A stretch of 42,478 nt of DNA from NCBI GenBank assembly GCA_945868305.1, contig CAMBKU010000016.1, positions 1 through 42,478 on the forward strand. Direction: 5' to 3'. The DNA is from an uncultured Lachnospiraceae bacterium. Its GTDB lineage: Bacteria > Bacillota > Clostridia > Lachnospirales > Lachnospiraceae. The notes beneath the pieces are model-generated. The model saw only the letters and a list, made by a program, of their open reading frames with translations, ran no database searches and was not told the origin of the DNA. Shown piece after piece: positions 8,675-17,551 of the stretch (the stretch's first letter is position 1; each line of letters opens with the position of its first letter). Made by a program: the position numbers and the translations under genes.

Positions 8675-10153
8675 ATGATTACAGTGAAATTAAATCAGCC
8701 AGGGTTTGAATATGATATTCATTCCCTGGTAAAGTCTTTTTATCCCTCAGAAGATGTTTATGTATCAATAAAGGAAAAACAGCCGGAGGAGCCGGTTTTG
8801 TTTCACATGGAGGTTCAGTTTTCTCCTGCGAAAGTCGCTGCATATGTATATCACGGCAGCAAAGCCGTAGCGGAGGAGCTTTTTATGGAGCAGGCCGTAT
8901 CCATCGCCGGGGCAGACCGCAAGGAGACAAAAAACCGCTTAAAGCGGATGCTTTATGAGATGTTTTCTGATTATACAGGAAAGAAACTGCCATGGGGGAC
9001 CTTGACAGGGATTCGCCCGGTGAAGATTCCGATGCAGCTTTTGGAGGAAGGAAAAAGTCCTGACGAAATAAAAACCTATATGGAAAACACCTATTACTGT
9101 TCCGATGGAAAAATAGAGCTGGCTTTGGATATCGCAGAGCGGGAACTTGCCCTGCTTAGAAAGCTGGATTACGAAAACGGCTACAGTCTTTATATTGGGA
9201 TTCCTTTTTGTCCAAGCACTTGTCTTTATTGTTCCTTTACGTCCTATCCGCTCTCCCTGTGGAAAGACCGGATGGATGACTATCTGGATGCGTTGGAAAA
9301 AGAAATTGACTTTACTGCCGTAAAGTGTAAAGACCGTAAACTGAATACAATTTACATCGGTGGCGGTACGCCTACTACCTTATCAGCGAGGCAGTTGGAT
9401 CGATTAATTAGAAAAATTAAATGTAGTTTTGATTTATCGCATCTTTTGGAATTTACTGTGGAAGCAGGAAGACCGGACAGCATTACGGAAGAAAAGCTTG
9501 CAGTGCTGTATCAACATGGGATTTCAAGGATTTCCATTAATCCGCAGACCATGAAACAGGAGACGTTGGATATTCTGGGCAGACACCATACGGTGGAGCA
9601 GATAAAGGAGAGTTTTCATCTGGCAAGAAAAATCGGCTTTGATAATATCAATATGGATCTCATTATGGGGCTGCCCCAGGAGACGATTACGGATGTGAGT
9701 CATACGATGGAGTGCTTAAAAGCGCTGGCTCCGGATAATATCACGGTACACTCGTTAGCGATCAAACGCGCGGCAAGGCTTCGGATGTTTAAAGACGATT
9801 ATAAGGACCTTAAAATCGAAAATACGCAGGCGCATCTGGATGTGGCTGCGCGAGCGGCAAAGGAAATGGGACTTACACCGTACTATCTCTACCGTCAGAA
9901 AAATATGGCGGGCAATTTTGAGAACGTGGGTTATGCAGTGCCGGGAAAAGCCGGAATCTATAATATCTTGATTATGGAGGAAAAACAGACTATAATGGCA
10001 CTTGGTGCAGGTGCTTCCACCAAGTTTGTTTTGGATTACGGCGCCCGCACGGAGCGAGTTGAAAATGTCAAGGACGTGACCAGCTATCTGGCACGTATTG
10101 ATGAAATGATAGATAGAAAAGCAAAGAAAATGGAGGAAATTTCATGGCATTGA
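8675..10153 (+). CDS. hemZ: HemZ, radical SAM coproporphyrinogen III dehydrogenase-like
   Basis: 492 residues, the typical HemZ length. An N-terminal region of about 165 residues precedes a radical SAM core. The [4Fe-4S] motif is C-P-S-T-C-L-Y-C (about residues 180-187), spaced CX3CX2C. G-G-G-T-P-T-T (about 229-235) is the SAM-binding glycine motif, and S-I-N-P-Q-T-M lies further on. The proteins resemble oxygen-independent HemN, but the HemZ branch is common in clostridia without a full heme pathway, so a porphyrin substrate is uncertain. It begins 14 bases after the MBL gene. Its last codons overlap the hisS start by 10 bases, indicating coupling. Confidence 0.93.
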   Translation: MITVKLNQPGFEYDIHSLVKSFYPSEDVYVSIKEKQPEEPVLFHMEVQFSPAKVAAYVYHGSKAVAEELFMEQAVSIAGADRKETKNRLKRMLYEMFSDYTGKKLPWGTLTGIRPVKIPMQLLEEGKSPDEIKTYMENTYYCSDGKIELALDIAERELALLRKLDYENGYSLYIGIPFCPSTCLYCSFTSYPLSLWKDRMDDYLDALEKEIDFTAVKCKDRKLNTIYIGGGTPTTLSARQLDRLIRKIKCSFDLSHLLEFTVEAGRPDSITEEKLAVLYQHGISRISINPQTMKQETLDILGRHHTVEQIKESFHLARKIGFDNINMDLIMGLPQETITDVSHTMECLKALAPDNITVHSLAIKRAARLRMFKDDYKDLKIENTQAHLDVAARAAKEMGLTPYYLYRQKNMAGNFENVGYAVPGKAGIYNILIMEEKQTIMALGAGASTKFVLDYGARTERVENVKDVTSYLARIDEMIDRKAKKMEEISWH

Positions 10154-11391
10154 TAAAGAAACCCGTCACAGGTATGAAGGATATTTTACCGGAAGAAATG
10201 CAGATCCGTGATTATGTGATAAATGTAATCAAGGAGACTTACCGCAGCTTCGGCTTTACTCCGATTGATACACCGTGTATGGAGCACATTGAGAACTTAA
10301 GCAGCAAGCAGGGTGGAGAGAATGAAAAGCTTATTTTTAAGGTGTTAAAGCGCGGAGAGAAACTGAATCTGGAAACTGCCAGTACAGAAGGGGATCTGGT
10401 GGATTTTGGTATGCGCTACGATTTGACGCTGCCGCTTTCACGGTTTTATGCAAATAATGCCAACAATCTGCCGTCTCCGTTTAAGACATTGCAGATTGGA
10501 AGTGTGTGGAGAGCAGACCGCCCGCAGAGAGGACGTTACCGCCAGTTTACCCAGTGTGATATTGATATTTTGGGTGAGCCGTCTAACCTGGCGGAAATTG
10601 AGCTTATTCTTGCAACAACTACGACACTTGGCAAACTGGGCTTTAAAAATTTTGAAATCCGTATCAATGAGCGACGCATCTTAAAGGCAATGGCAGCCTA
10701 CAGCGGTTTCGAAGAAAAAGATTTTGATACCGTATTTATCATTTTGGATAAGATGGATAAGATTGGTTTGGACGGTGTGGCAGAGGAACTGGCAAAGTCC
10801 GGTTTTGCAAAGGAATGCATCGATAAATATCTGGCATTGTTTAAAGGTGTTGAGGAAGCGGATAACGGTGTGGCATATCTTGCAGATGAGTTAGGCAGCT
10901 TTCTGGATGCAGAAGTGATGGACAATTTTAAAGATATCTTGACAGCTGTGGAGGCTACCAAGGGAGATTTCTTTAAACTGGTCTTTGATCCGACACTGGT
11001 GCGTGGAATGTCCTATTACACCGGAACAATTTTTGAGATTTCCATGCCGGAGTTCGGCGGAAGCTGCGGAGGTGGCGGACGTTATGACAAGATGATTGGC
11101 AAGTTTACCGGGCAGGATGTACCGGCATGTGGATTTTCCATTGGTTTTGAGCGTATCATCATGCTCCTGTTGGAGAGCGGATTTAAGGTTCCGTCTCAGG
11201 AAAAGACGGCATATCTGATTGAAAAGGGTTATCCGAACGACAAGCTTTGCGAGGTGATGAAGCAGGCTGGTGAGGAGCGTGCAGCAGGAAAGCAGATTTT
11301 GGTTGTCCGCATGAACAAGAACAAGAAATTCCAGAAAGAAAAGCTTACGGCGGAAGGCTATACCAATTTTGTGGAGTTCTTTAATAAATAA
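10144..11391 (+). CDS. hisS: histidyl-tRNA synthetase
   Basis: 415 residues, a normal class II HisRS. Motif 2 is visible around V-W-R-A-D-R-P-Q-R-G-R-Y-R-Q-F-T-Q-C-D. R-Y-D-L-T-L-P-L-S-R lies before it, and the histidine-A signature is G-M-S-Y-Y-T-G-T-I-F-E. The late G-G-G-G-R-Y-D and motif 3 G-F-S-I-G-F-E-R are both intact. The C-terminal anticodon-binding domain follows to the end. GGAGG precedes ATG 10144, which lies inside hemZ. I see no T-box leader before it, so expression depends on the upstream promoter. Confidence 0.97.
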   Translation: MALIKKPVTGMKDILPEEMQIRDYVINVIKETYRSFGFTPIDTPCMEHIENLSSKQGGENEKLIFKVLKRGEKLNLETASTEGDLVDFGMRYDLTLPLSRFYANNANNLPSPFKTLQIGSVWRADRPQRGRYRQFTQCDIDILGEPSNLAEIELILATTTTLGKLGFKNFEIRINERRILKAMAAYSGFEEKDFDTVFIILDKMDKIGLDGVAEELAKSGFAKECIDKYLALFKGVEEADNGVAYLADELGSFLDAEVMDNFKDILTAVEATKGDFFKLVFDPTLVRGMSYYTGTIFEISMPEFGGSCGGGGRYDKMIGKFTGQDVPACGFSIGFERIIMLLLESGFKVPSQEKTAYLIEKGYPNDKLCEVMKQAGEERAAGKQILVVRMNKNKKFQKEKLTAEGYTNFVEFFNK

Positions 11392-11440
11392 TTATTAAAT
11401 CAAGATATAAATTTAAGGATAAAATCAGGAGGAAAAATTC

Positions 11441-13246
11441 ATGGCAGAGTCAATGAGAGGCATGAAAAGATCCCATAGATGTACGGAGGTTTCCAATCAG
11501 AATATCGGAGAAACCGTGACCGTTATGGGATGGGTACAAAAAAGAAGAAATCTGGGAAGTCTTATTTTTATTGATTTGAGAGACCGTTCCGGAATCTTAC
11601 AGATTGTATTCGATGAAAACAGCGTAGGAAAAGAAGGCTTTGAGAAAGCAGGCAGCTTAAGAAGTGAGTTTGTTGTTGCAGTGACAGGTACGGTGCAGAA
11701 GCGTTCTGCAGCAGTAAACGAAGCATTAAAGACTGGGGATATCGAGGTGATTGCCACCGATATCCGCATTTTGTCCGAGTCTTTGACACCGCCGTTTCAG
11801 ATTGAGGAGAACAGCCAGACAAAGGATGAGATTCGTCTGAAATATCGTTATCTGGATTTGCGTAGACCGGATATTCAGCGCAATCTTATGATGCGCAGTA
11901 AGGTTGCTTATCTGATGCGTGAATTTATGGCAAAGGAAGGCTTTCTTGAAATTGAGACGCCGACGCTTTGCAAATCCACACCGGAAGGTGCGAGAGATTA
12001 TCTTGTGCCGAGCCGTGTGCATCCGGGCTCTTTTTATGCGCTGCCGCAGTCACCACAGCTTTTTAAGCAGCTTCTCATGGTATCAGGTTATGACCGTTAT
12101 TTCCAGATTGCCCGCTGCTATCGTGACGAAGATTTGCGTGCAGACCGTCAGCCGGAGTTCACCCAGGCAGATATGGAGCTTTCCTTTGTGGACATTGACG
12201 ATGTGATTGATATAAACGAGCGTTTGTTGCAGTATATTTTTAAGGAAGCAATTGGCGTGGATGTGCAGATTCCGTTAAAGCGGATGCCGTGGCAGGAAGC
12301 GATGGATCGTTTCGGTTCTGATAAGCCGGATACCCGTTTTGGTATGGAATTGCATGATGTTTCCGATATCGTAAAAGACTGTGGCTTTGGAGTATTTACC
12401 GGAGCACTGGAAAACGGCGGTTCTGTTCGCGGTATCAATGCCGAGGGGCAGGGTGCGATGCCGAGAAAGAAAATTGACAAGCTGGTAGAATTTGCGAAGG
12501 GCTATGGCGCAAAGGGACTGGCATATCTTTCTATCAATGAGGATGGTTCTTACAAATCTTCCTTTGCGAAATTTATGACGGAAGAAGAATTGGATAACCT
12601 GGTAAAAGCGATGGATGGTAAGCCGGGAGATTTACTGTTGTTTGCCGCAGACAAAAATAAAATCGTCTGGAACGTACTTGGCGCACTGCGTCTGGAATTG
12701 GCAAAGGAACTGGATCTCTTAGATCCGAACCAGTATAATTTCCTCTGGGTGACAGAATTCCCGTTGCTTGAGTGGTCTGACGAGGAAAACCGTTACATGG
12801 CAATGCATCATCCGTTTACCATGCCGATGGAGGAAGACTGGGATAAAATCGACACCGATCCGGGTGCAGTCCGCGCGAAAGCATACGATATCGTATTAAA
12901 TGGTACGGAGCTTGGAGGCGGTTCTGTCCGTATCCATCAGAATGATATTCAGGAAAAGATGTTTGAAGTGCTTGGATTTACGAAGGAAAGAGCCCATGAG
13001 CAGTTTGGTTTCCTGTTAGATGCATTCCAGTATGGAGTTCCGCCTCATGCCGGACTTGCCTATGGGCTTGACCGTCTTGTAATGCATATGGTACATGCAG
13101 ATTCCATCCGTGATGTCATTGCTTTCCCGAAGGTGAAGGATGCAACGGATCTGATGACCAATGCACCGGATGTGGTAGATGAGAAGCAGTTGGAAGAACT
13201 GGGGATTGAAGTTACACCGCAGGAAGAAGAACAGGAAGAAAAATAA
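11441..13246 (+). CDS. aspS: aspartyl-tRNA synthetase (bacterial type)
   Basis: 601 residues, the bacterial AspRS size including the GAD insertion domain. The N-terminal OB-fold carries G-W-V-Q-K-R-R-N-L-G-S (about residues 31-41). Motif 2 F-Q-I-A-R-C-Y-R-D-E-D-L-R and motif 3 G-L-A-Y-G-L-D-R are present. Leu in the R-R-N-L-G-S segment, where non-discriminating enzymes tend to have His, hints at a discriminating AspRS, but this is inference. AGGAGG lies eight bases before ATG 11441. The 49-base gap from hisS holds no T-box, so hisS-aspS are probably cotranscribed. A clear terminator follows. Confidence 0.97.
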   Translation: MAESMRGMKRSHRCTEVSNQNIGETVTVMGWVQKRRNLGSLIFIDLRDRSGILQIVFDENSVGKEGFEKAGSLRSEFVVAVTGTVQKRSAAVNEALKTGDIEVIATDIRILSESLTPPFQIEENSQTKDEIRLKYRYLDLRRPDIQRNLMMRSKVAYLMREFMAKEGFLEIETPTLCKSTPEGARDYLVPSRVHPGSFYALPQSPQLFKQLLMVSGYDRYFQIARCYRDEDLRADRQPEFTQADMELSFVDIDDVIDINERLLQYIFKEAIGVDVQIPLKRMPWQEAMDRFGSDKPDTRFGMELHDVSDIVKDCGFGVFTGALENGGSVRGINAEGQGAMPRKKIDKLVEFAKGYGAKGLAYLSINEDGSYKSSFAKFMTEEELDNLVKAMDGKPGDLLLFAADKNKIVWNVLGALRLELAKELDLLDPNQYNFLWVTEFPLLEWSDEENRYMAMHHPFTMPMEEDWDKIDTDPGAVRAKAYDIVLNGTELGGGSVRIHQNDIQEKMFEVLGFTKERAHEQFGFLLDAFQYGVPPHAGLAYGLDRLVMHMVHADSIRDVIAFPKVKDATDLMTNAPDVVDEKQLEELGIEVTPQEEEQEEK

Positions 13247-13270
13247 ATTAAGATTTAATAAAACATAAAA

Positions 13271-13306
13271 AGATCGGATTCTGATAAAAAGAATCCGGTC
13301 TTTTTT
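13271..13306. terminator. bidirectional intrinsic terminator between aspS and degV
   Basis: Arms AGATCGGATTC (13271-13281) and GAATCCGGTCT (13291-13301) form an 11-bp stem with one G-U pair. A run of Ts follows to 13306, and A-rich sequence precedes the left arm, so it can act for both convergent genes. Confidence 0.9.
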
Positions 13307-13318
13307 CGTCTCTGTATT

Positions 13319-14200
13319 TTACAGGAAACCGCGGGTATCTCCCATATGTGCCAGAATGATGGCACCCGGTCCTACATGGCAGCCGATGATGGGGCCAATC
13401 GGATAAATCATAAAGTTCTCGATGCCGAAGCGTTCCCGAATGACATCAGCCATATAATTGGCATCTTCTTCACAGTCTCCGTGTGTGATGCAGACTAAGT
13501 CATTTTTTCCGCGCCAGGAGCCCATGCATTTTTCCATATTATCAATCAGGGCATTTAAGGATTTCTTTCTCCCCCGGACATTACTGGAAGAAAGCAGGGA
13601 GCCCTCATCAGTGATATAGATTAACGGTTTTACATTGACAATGCTTCCGAGGACTGCAGAGGTCTTAGAGAGACGGCCGCCGCGGTAGAGATGGTGCAGA
13701 TCATCTACAGTCAGGGTATGCACAACATTGAGTTTATTTTCTTCCAGCCAAGCAGCTGCTTCCTCGGCGGTTTTTCCCTCCTCCTGTAAATTAAGTGCAC
13801 GGTGGATGAGAAGTCCAAGTCCCGCGGAAGCGCACAGGGTATCGATAACAAAGATTTTGTGGCGGATACCTTCCTCCATCAATTCCTCTGCTGCGATGCG
13901 TGCACTGTTGAAGCTGCCGCTCATGGCAGAAGAAAAAGCGAGGTGTATGATATCACAGTCATAAGAATCAAGCATTTCCTTAAAGATCCGTTTTGCTTCT
14001 GCCGGATTTACCTGTGCGGTGGTAGGCAGGGAGCCTTCTCGCATTTTCTGGTAAAAATCGGTGAGTGGAAGCGGGTTATCCCAGCAATAGGTCGTATCGT
14101 CAAAGGTATAGGTCAAAGACATCATTCCGATTTTGTGTTCTGTCACATAATCTCTAGGCAGATCACAGGTAGTATCCGTTGTAATCATGAAATTTTTCAT
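13319..14200 (-). CDS. DegV family fatty-acid-binding protein (FakB-like)
   Basis: 293 residues with the EDD fold of the DegV family. The N-terminal T-T-D-T-T-C-D-L-P segment, the lipid-contacting S-S-A-M-S-G-S-F-N-S-A (about residues 90-100) and the G-G-R-L-S-K-T region (about 173-179) are visible. FakB proteins present fatty acids to the kinase FakA; no fakA is in the window, so that partner would be elsewhere. The start at 14200 is set by GGAGG five bases upstream; the ATG at 14212 would put this site inside the coding region. A perfect 11-bp inverted repeat lies between its promoter and start. Confidence 0.95.
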   Translation of the reverse strand: MKNFMITTDTTCDLPRDYVTEHKIGMMSLTYTFDDTTYCWDNPLPLTDFYQKMREGSLPTTAQVNPAEAKRIFKEMLDSYDCDIIHLAFSSAMSGSFNSARIAAEELMEEGIRHKIFVIDTLCASAGLGLLIHRALNLQEEGKTAEEAAAWLEENKLNVVHTLTVDDLHHLYRGGRLSKTSAVLGSIVNVKPLIYITDEGSLLSSSNVRGRKKSLNALIDNMEKCMGSWRGKNDLVCITHGDCEEDANYMADVIRERFGIENFMIYPIGPIIGCHVGPGAIILAHMGDTRGFL

Positions 14201-14226
14201 AAGTTCCTCCATAAATGTTCATTTTG

Positions 14227-14257
14227 TATGTTACATTTTAGCGCCTAATGTAACATA
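14227..14257. promoter_or_regulatory. perfect 11-bp inverted repeat, candidate operator for degV
   Basis: TATGTTACATT (14227-14237) and AATGTAACATA (14247-14257) are exact inverted copies separated by 9 bases. The element sits just downstream of the likely degV -10 box, where a bound repressor would block transcription. No adjacent regulator gene is present. An RNA hairpin in the degV leader is an alternative role, but there is no T tract. Confidence 0.6.
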
Positions 14258-14270
14258 TGCGTTCTGTCCT

Positions 14271-14299
14271 ATTATGGCACATATGGAGTGAGAAGTCAC
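14271..14299 (-). promoter_or_regulatory. candidate degV promoter
   Basis: On the minus strand GTGACT (14294-14299), a 17-base spacer and CATAAT (14271-14276) lie directly upstream of the inverted repeat. The -35 is only a partial match. Confidence 0.45.
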
Positions 14300-14356
14300 C
14301 TGTATTTTTTATTTTTCTATAAAAATATGAAAAAAATATAAACTCAACGAAAAGTA

Positions 14357-14384
14357 TTTACTTTCCGAAAAAAAGTAGTATGAT
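14357..14384 (+). promoter_or_regulatory. candidate promoter for the Tad-like locus
   Basis: TTTACT (14357-14362), a 16-base spacer and TATGAT (14379-14384) lie about 95 bases before the first gene. The rest of the AT-rich gap (14300-14478) holds no recognisable riboswitch; in particular I see no c-di-GMP riboswitch signature. Confidence 0.5.
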
Positions 14385-14478
14385 AAAAAATGTCTTATTT
14401 ATCTTGAAACAATTCTAAGAATTCAGGACTTCTAAAATTTCAAAACATTATTCACAGTATTCCAAGTTGGAGAAGAAT

Positions 14479-14733
14479 ATGTCAAAGAAGAAAAAGGCAG
14501 TATGGAACTATCTGCGTGTTTTTCTGTATCGCAGACAGCTTCGACATGTAAATCGGCAGGCATATCGGATGTATGCCGGATTTACGAAAAAAGGCAGAAC
14601 CCTAAGGAAGGTGCTGCAAAGAATAACCACGGGTGTAATTGTGTCTGTTGTAATCTTCTTAGCGGCCGCAGGAGCGACGGCACTTTCGCAGCCTGGTATT
14701 AGAAACCAGTTGTTACAGTTGTTTACAGAGTAA
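14479..14733 (+). CDS. 84-aa basic single-pass membrane protein, first gene of Tad-like locus
   Basis: ATG 14479 is preceded by GGAG with six bases spacing. The first 50 residues are very basic and aromatic (K-K-K-K, Y-R-R-Q, R-Q-A-Y-R-M-Y). One hydrophobic helix follows (about residues 52-71), then a short tail ending Q-L-L-Q-L-F-T-E. Positive-inside logic puts the long N-terminus in the cytoplasm. No prepilin leader or catalytic motif is seen. It precedes the 56-residue subunit by 14 bases, and the whole run to 19313 has spacings of -29 to +30 bases, so it belongs to one operon. It may be a cytoplasm-facing assembly subunit. I recognise no family. Confidence 0.75.
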   Translation: MSKKKKAVWNYLRVFLYRRQLRHVNRQAYRMYAGFTKKGRTLRKVLQRITTGVIVSVVIFLAAAGATALSQPGIRNQLLQLFTE

Positions 14734-14747
14734 AAGGAGGAAACTTT

Positions 14748-14918
14748 ATGGAACAGATTATCAAACATTTTACCCCGGCAATGGCAGCTTTTGCAGTGGG
14801 AGTCCTGTTGATTGGGATTTTAGTGGCACTTCTGTCCTCAAATGGAGTGGTGGCAGATGAAATGAATAAAATCATTACAGGATTTTTTGAGGCGGCATCT
14901 GCGCAGCTCCCGTCATAA
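14748..14918 (+). CDS. 56-aa leaderless pilin-like small membrane protein
   Basis: A short gene beginning at ATG 14748 with AAAGGAGG seven bases upstream. The sequence starts M-E-Q-I-I-K-H-F, followed by a 20-residue hydrophobic helix (about 11-30) and a small amphipathic C-terminal helix ending A-S-A-Q-L-P-S. Size and layout recall Flp-type pilins, but there is no basic leader with a G/A cleavage site before a Glu-5. The same N-terminus recurs in three later proteins of the operon. I infer a repeated filament or base subunit, made without prepilin processing. Confidence 0.75.
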   Translation: MEQIIKHFTPAMAAFAVGVLLIGILVALLSSNGVVADEMNKIITGFFEAASAQLPS

Positions 14919-14945
14919 AGTTTGGGCGAAAGGAGTGGATTAGCT

Positions 14946-16043
14946 TTGAGTGAAACGATAGATTTTGAATTAACAGAAAGGCATTTCGGACCGTTTTTTC
15001 CCTATTTGAAAAGGGAAAGTGTCACAGATATTGATTACAATGGAAAAAATATCTGGATTACGGATTTGCAAAAAGGGCGCTATCAGGCGCCCGAAATTGC
15101 AGGAGAACGCTTTATCATGCAGTTTACCCATGATATTGCAAATTGTATCAATAAGCCCTTTAATCAGGCAAATAAAGTGTTAGAGGCAGATACGAAGGAA
15201 CTTCGCATCAGTATTGTTCATGATTCTGCCGCGCTTTCCGGAACCAGTATATGTATCCGTAAGTCGCCGCCGATTGTGCGAAATACGGTAGCGAGTCTTT
15301 TGGAGAGCGGCTACGTCAGTTTTTCGGTGCTCAGTCTGCTTGTGAACTGTGTCAGGGCGAAGATGAATTTCGTCTTTGGAGGTACGCCGGGAGTGGGAAA
15401 GACAGAGTGCGCAAAGTTTTTTATGCAGTTTATTCCGAAGAATGAGCGTGTCATTACAATTGAAGACTCACTGGAACTGCATTACGGAGATATTCATCCG
15501 GGCAGCGATTATGTGGAAATGCGTGTGGGAAACGGATTTAGCTACACTGATGCCATCAAAGCGTGTTTAAGGCAGAATCCGCAGTGGCTCATGCTCTCAG
15601 AGGCGCGTTCCTCGGAAGTACGTTTTCTGCTGGAACAATGGAGTACCGGAGTGAATGGATTTTCTACGATACATGTAAAGGATTTAAAGGAATTGCCAGA
15701 CCGTCTGTTAAATATGATGGGTGGGGAAAAGGATGCAGAACGGTTGGAGAACCGGATTTATGAATTTGTGAACATTGGTATATTGATTCGCTGTATCCGG
15801 ACAGGAGGCAGGCTTTTTCGGTATATTGACCAGGTTTGCTTTTTTGCCAGGGAGCAGGAAAAAAACAGAATCTATATGCTGGTGGAAGACGGAAAATTGA
15901 TTTCAAGAGAACTGCCGGACGAAGTGCAAAAACAGCTTTGCCGGGCAGGAATCCGAGATGCATTTTTTTGCCATGAATTGCAAAAGTGGAAGCCGAAAGA
16001 GGAAGGGGGAGCTTATGAAGAAGAAAAAGATTCGTGTGCTTAG
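14946..16043 (+). CDS. CpaF/TadA-like secretion ATPase (VirB11/PilT superfamily)
   Basis: 365 residues from TTG 14946, chosen because AGGAG at 14931-14935 precedes it; an in-frame TTG at 14922 has no such site. It powers assembly of type IV filament-like machines in the cytoplasm. Walker A is G-G-T-P-G-V-G-K-T (145-153, K152). The Asp-box region T-I-E-D-S-L-E-L follows, and Walker B ends in L-S-E-A-R (E219). The His-box is in F-S-T-I-H-V-K. It is shorter than typical CpaF (over 400 residues), and S-E-A-R replaces the usual G-E-x-R. No tetracysteine zinc site of GspE is present. Its 3' end overlaps the next gene by 29 bases. Confidence 0.92.
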   Translation: MSETIDFELTERHFGPFFPYLKRESVTDIDYNGKNIWITDLQKGRYQAPEIAGERFIMQFTHDIANCINKPFNQANKVLEADTKELRISIVHDSAALSGTSICIRKSPPIVRNTVASLLESGYVSFSVLSLLVNCVRAKMNFVFGGTPGVGKTECAKFFMQFIPKNERVITIEDSLELHYGDIHPGSDYVEMRVGNGFSYTDAIKACLRQNPQWLMLSEARSSEVRFLLEQWSTGVNGFSTIHVKDLKELPDRLLNMMGGEKDAERLENRIYEFVNIGILIRCIRTGGRLFRYIDQVCFFAREQEKNRIYMLVEDGKLISRELPDEVQKQLCRAGIRDAFFCHELQKWKPKEEGGAYEEEKDSCA

Positions 16044-17550
16044 GCTTTTAAGTCATAAAAATCTTGAACGGGAGGTACATATTTACGGTTATCATTATTC
16101 ATCTAAAACTCATATGCTTTTGATTGTGGGAGTGTTGACTGGAAGCGTTGCACTTGGACTGGTATTCCGCTTAAAGGCGCCTTATGTACTTGCAGTAGTG
16201 CTTGCAGCACTGTTTCTGCTGCCGATTCTGATTTTGTTAATGTACCAGCGGATGTATGAGCAGAAGCGTTTTTCGGAGGCTGGTGAGTATGTGGATCAAA
16301 TGCTGTACTCATTTTTGAAGCACCAGAAAATATATGCAGCGCTAAAGGATTGTATGCGCGTGATGAAGGAAGGGCAGATGTACGAGGCACTGAAGCGGGC
16401 TGTTGCCCATATTGACCGGGGTGTGGCAGATACCGATGCCGGGGTTCTGCGGGAGGCTCTGGCACTGGTAGAGGAAAGTTATCCCTGTGAAAAGATTCAA
16501 GTGGCGGACGAATTCATGCTCCGTGTAGAGGAGCGTGGTGGAGAATATGAACATTCCATTAGCCTGCTTTTGCAGGATACGGAGATATGGCGGCGTAGCA
16601 GCTATGCTTTGCAGGCAGATAAAAAGCAGCGTCATATCGAAGTGGTGCTTTGTGTTTTGTTTTCCACAGTACTTTGCAGTGCTGTTCTTTATGCTTTAAA
16701 TTGGGCAGGTTCTCTTTTTCCCGGTGTGGGAGATTTTGATATTTTTTCTTATGGTCTGATACAGGTTTCTTCTACATTTCTTATTATTTTCCATTTATTT
16801 GTGTTCTATAAAAGTTCCAAAAGTCTTACCGCAGATTGGCTGGAAGACAAAGAGGAAGGAAATGAGACTTTGGTTCTTTCCAGTTACAGGACAGTCATGA
16901 ATTATGACGAAGAAAAGGAAAGAAAAAAGAGTCTGATTTTTGCTGCTCCTTTTTTTATTGCTGCACTGCCTCTTATCCTTTTTTCAAAGCCAGTTCCGGC
17001 TGTTCTTTGTCTTTTGGCAGCCGTTTTTTTGCTTTTTCAGCACAGAATCGGTTATCGGCTTGCGAGTAAGACGGTCGAAAAGGAATTGTATGTGCGTTTT
17101 CCGCAGTGGATGATGGATCTGGCGTTGCTAATGCAGAATAATAATGTCTATGTTTCCCTGCAAAAGTCAATGGAAAATGTATCGGAACTGTTTTTGCCGG
17201 AACTACAGACGCTGCTTGAGCGCATAGAAGAACGCCCGGAGGATGTGGAATCCTACACAGTATTTTTCGGAAAATTTGGGATACGTGAAATCACATCCTG
17301 TATGCAAATGCTTTATGCTGCTGCGGAAACTGGAAATGGTGATGTGGGTACACAGGTGGAAAATCTGATTCTGCGGATTCAAAAGATGCAGGAAAATGCG
17401 AGAAAGGCTTCCGGAGAGCGGGCGAAGTTTAAGCTGGACATGATATTTTCTTATCCGGTGGCGGCAGCCTGTGCAAAAATGGCGGTGGATATGACCTTTG
17501 GAATGGTGATTATGCTGGCAATGCTTGGAAATATGCAGTTGGGAGGATGA
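16015..17550 (+). CDS. platform protein with two T2SSF-like domains (TadB-TadC-like fusion)
   Basis: 511 residues from ATG 16015, which follows a GGGGGAG site inside the ATPase gene. Two membrane helices (about 34-51 and 57-76) precede a first cytoplasmic helical domain (about 85-205). A helix pair follows (about 209-227 and 242-262). A second set of helices (about 303-345) leads to a second cytoplasmic domain (about 350-480) and a last membrane helix near the C-terminus (about 488-507). The second domain shows the T2SSF pattern F-P-Q-W-M-M-D-L-A-L-L-M plus G-N-G-D-V-G-x-x-V-E. In Tad systems TadB and TadC are separate; here both halves are one chain, as in GspF/PilC. It should anchor the adjacent ATPase. 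Confidence 0.85.
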   Translation: MKKKKIRVLRLLSHKNLEREVHIYGYHYSSKTHMLLIVGVLTGSVALGLVFRLKAPYVLAVVLAALFLLPILILLMYQRMYEQKRFSEAGEYVDQMLYSFLKHQKIYAALKDCMRVMKEGQMYEALKRAVAHIDRGVADTDAGVLREALALVEESYPCEKIQVADEFMLRVEERGGEYEHSISLLLQDTEIWRRSSYALQADKKQRHIEVVLCVLFSTVLCSAVLYALNWAGSLFPGVGDFDIFSYGLIQVSSTFLIIFHLFVFYKSSKSLTADWLEDKEEGNETLVLSSYRTVMNYDEEKERKKSLIFAAPFFIAALPLILFSKPVPAVLCLLAAVFLLFQHRIGYRLASKTVEKELYVRFPQWMMDLALLMQNNNVYVSLQKSMENVSELFLPELQTLLERIEERPEDVESYTVFFGKFGIREITSCMQMLYAAAETGNGDVGTQVENLILRIQKMQENARKASGERAKFKLDMIFSYPVAAACAKMAVDMTFGMVIMLAMLGNMQLGG

Positions 17551-17551
17551 C

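Noticed and set aside
10050-11440. T-box riboswitch before hisS or aspS
   Set aside because: The hisS start lies inside hemZ, and the hisS-aspS gap is only 49 bases, leaving no room for specifier and antiterminator stems.
14300-14478. c-di-GMP riboswitch controlling the pilus-like operon
   Set aside because: I looked for the conserved core of the GEMM class and did not see it; the region is simply AT-rich.
14467-14478. TTG 14467 as start of the first machine gene
   Set aside because: The ribosome binding site GGAG lies within this extension, so ATG 14479 is the better start.
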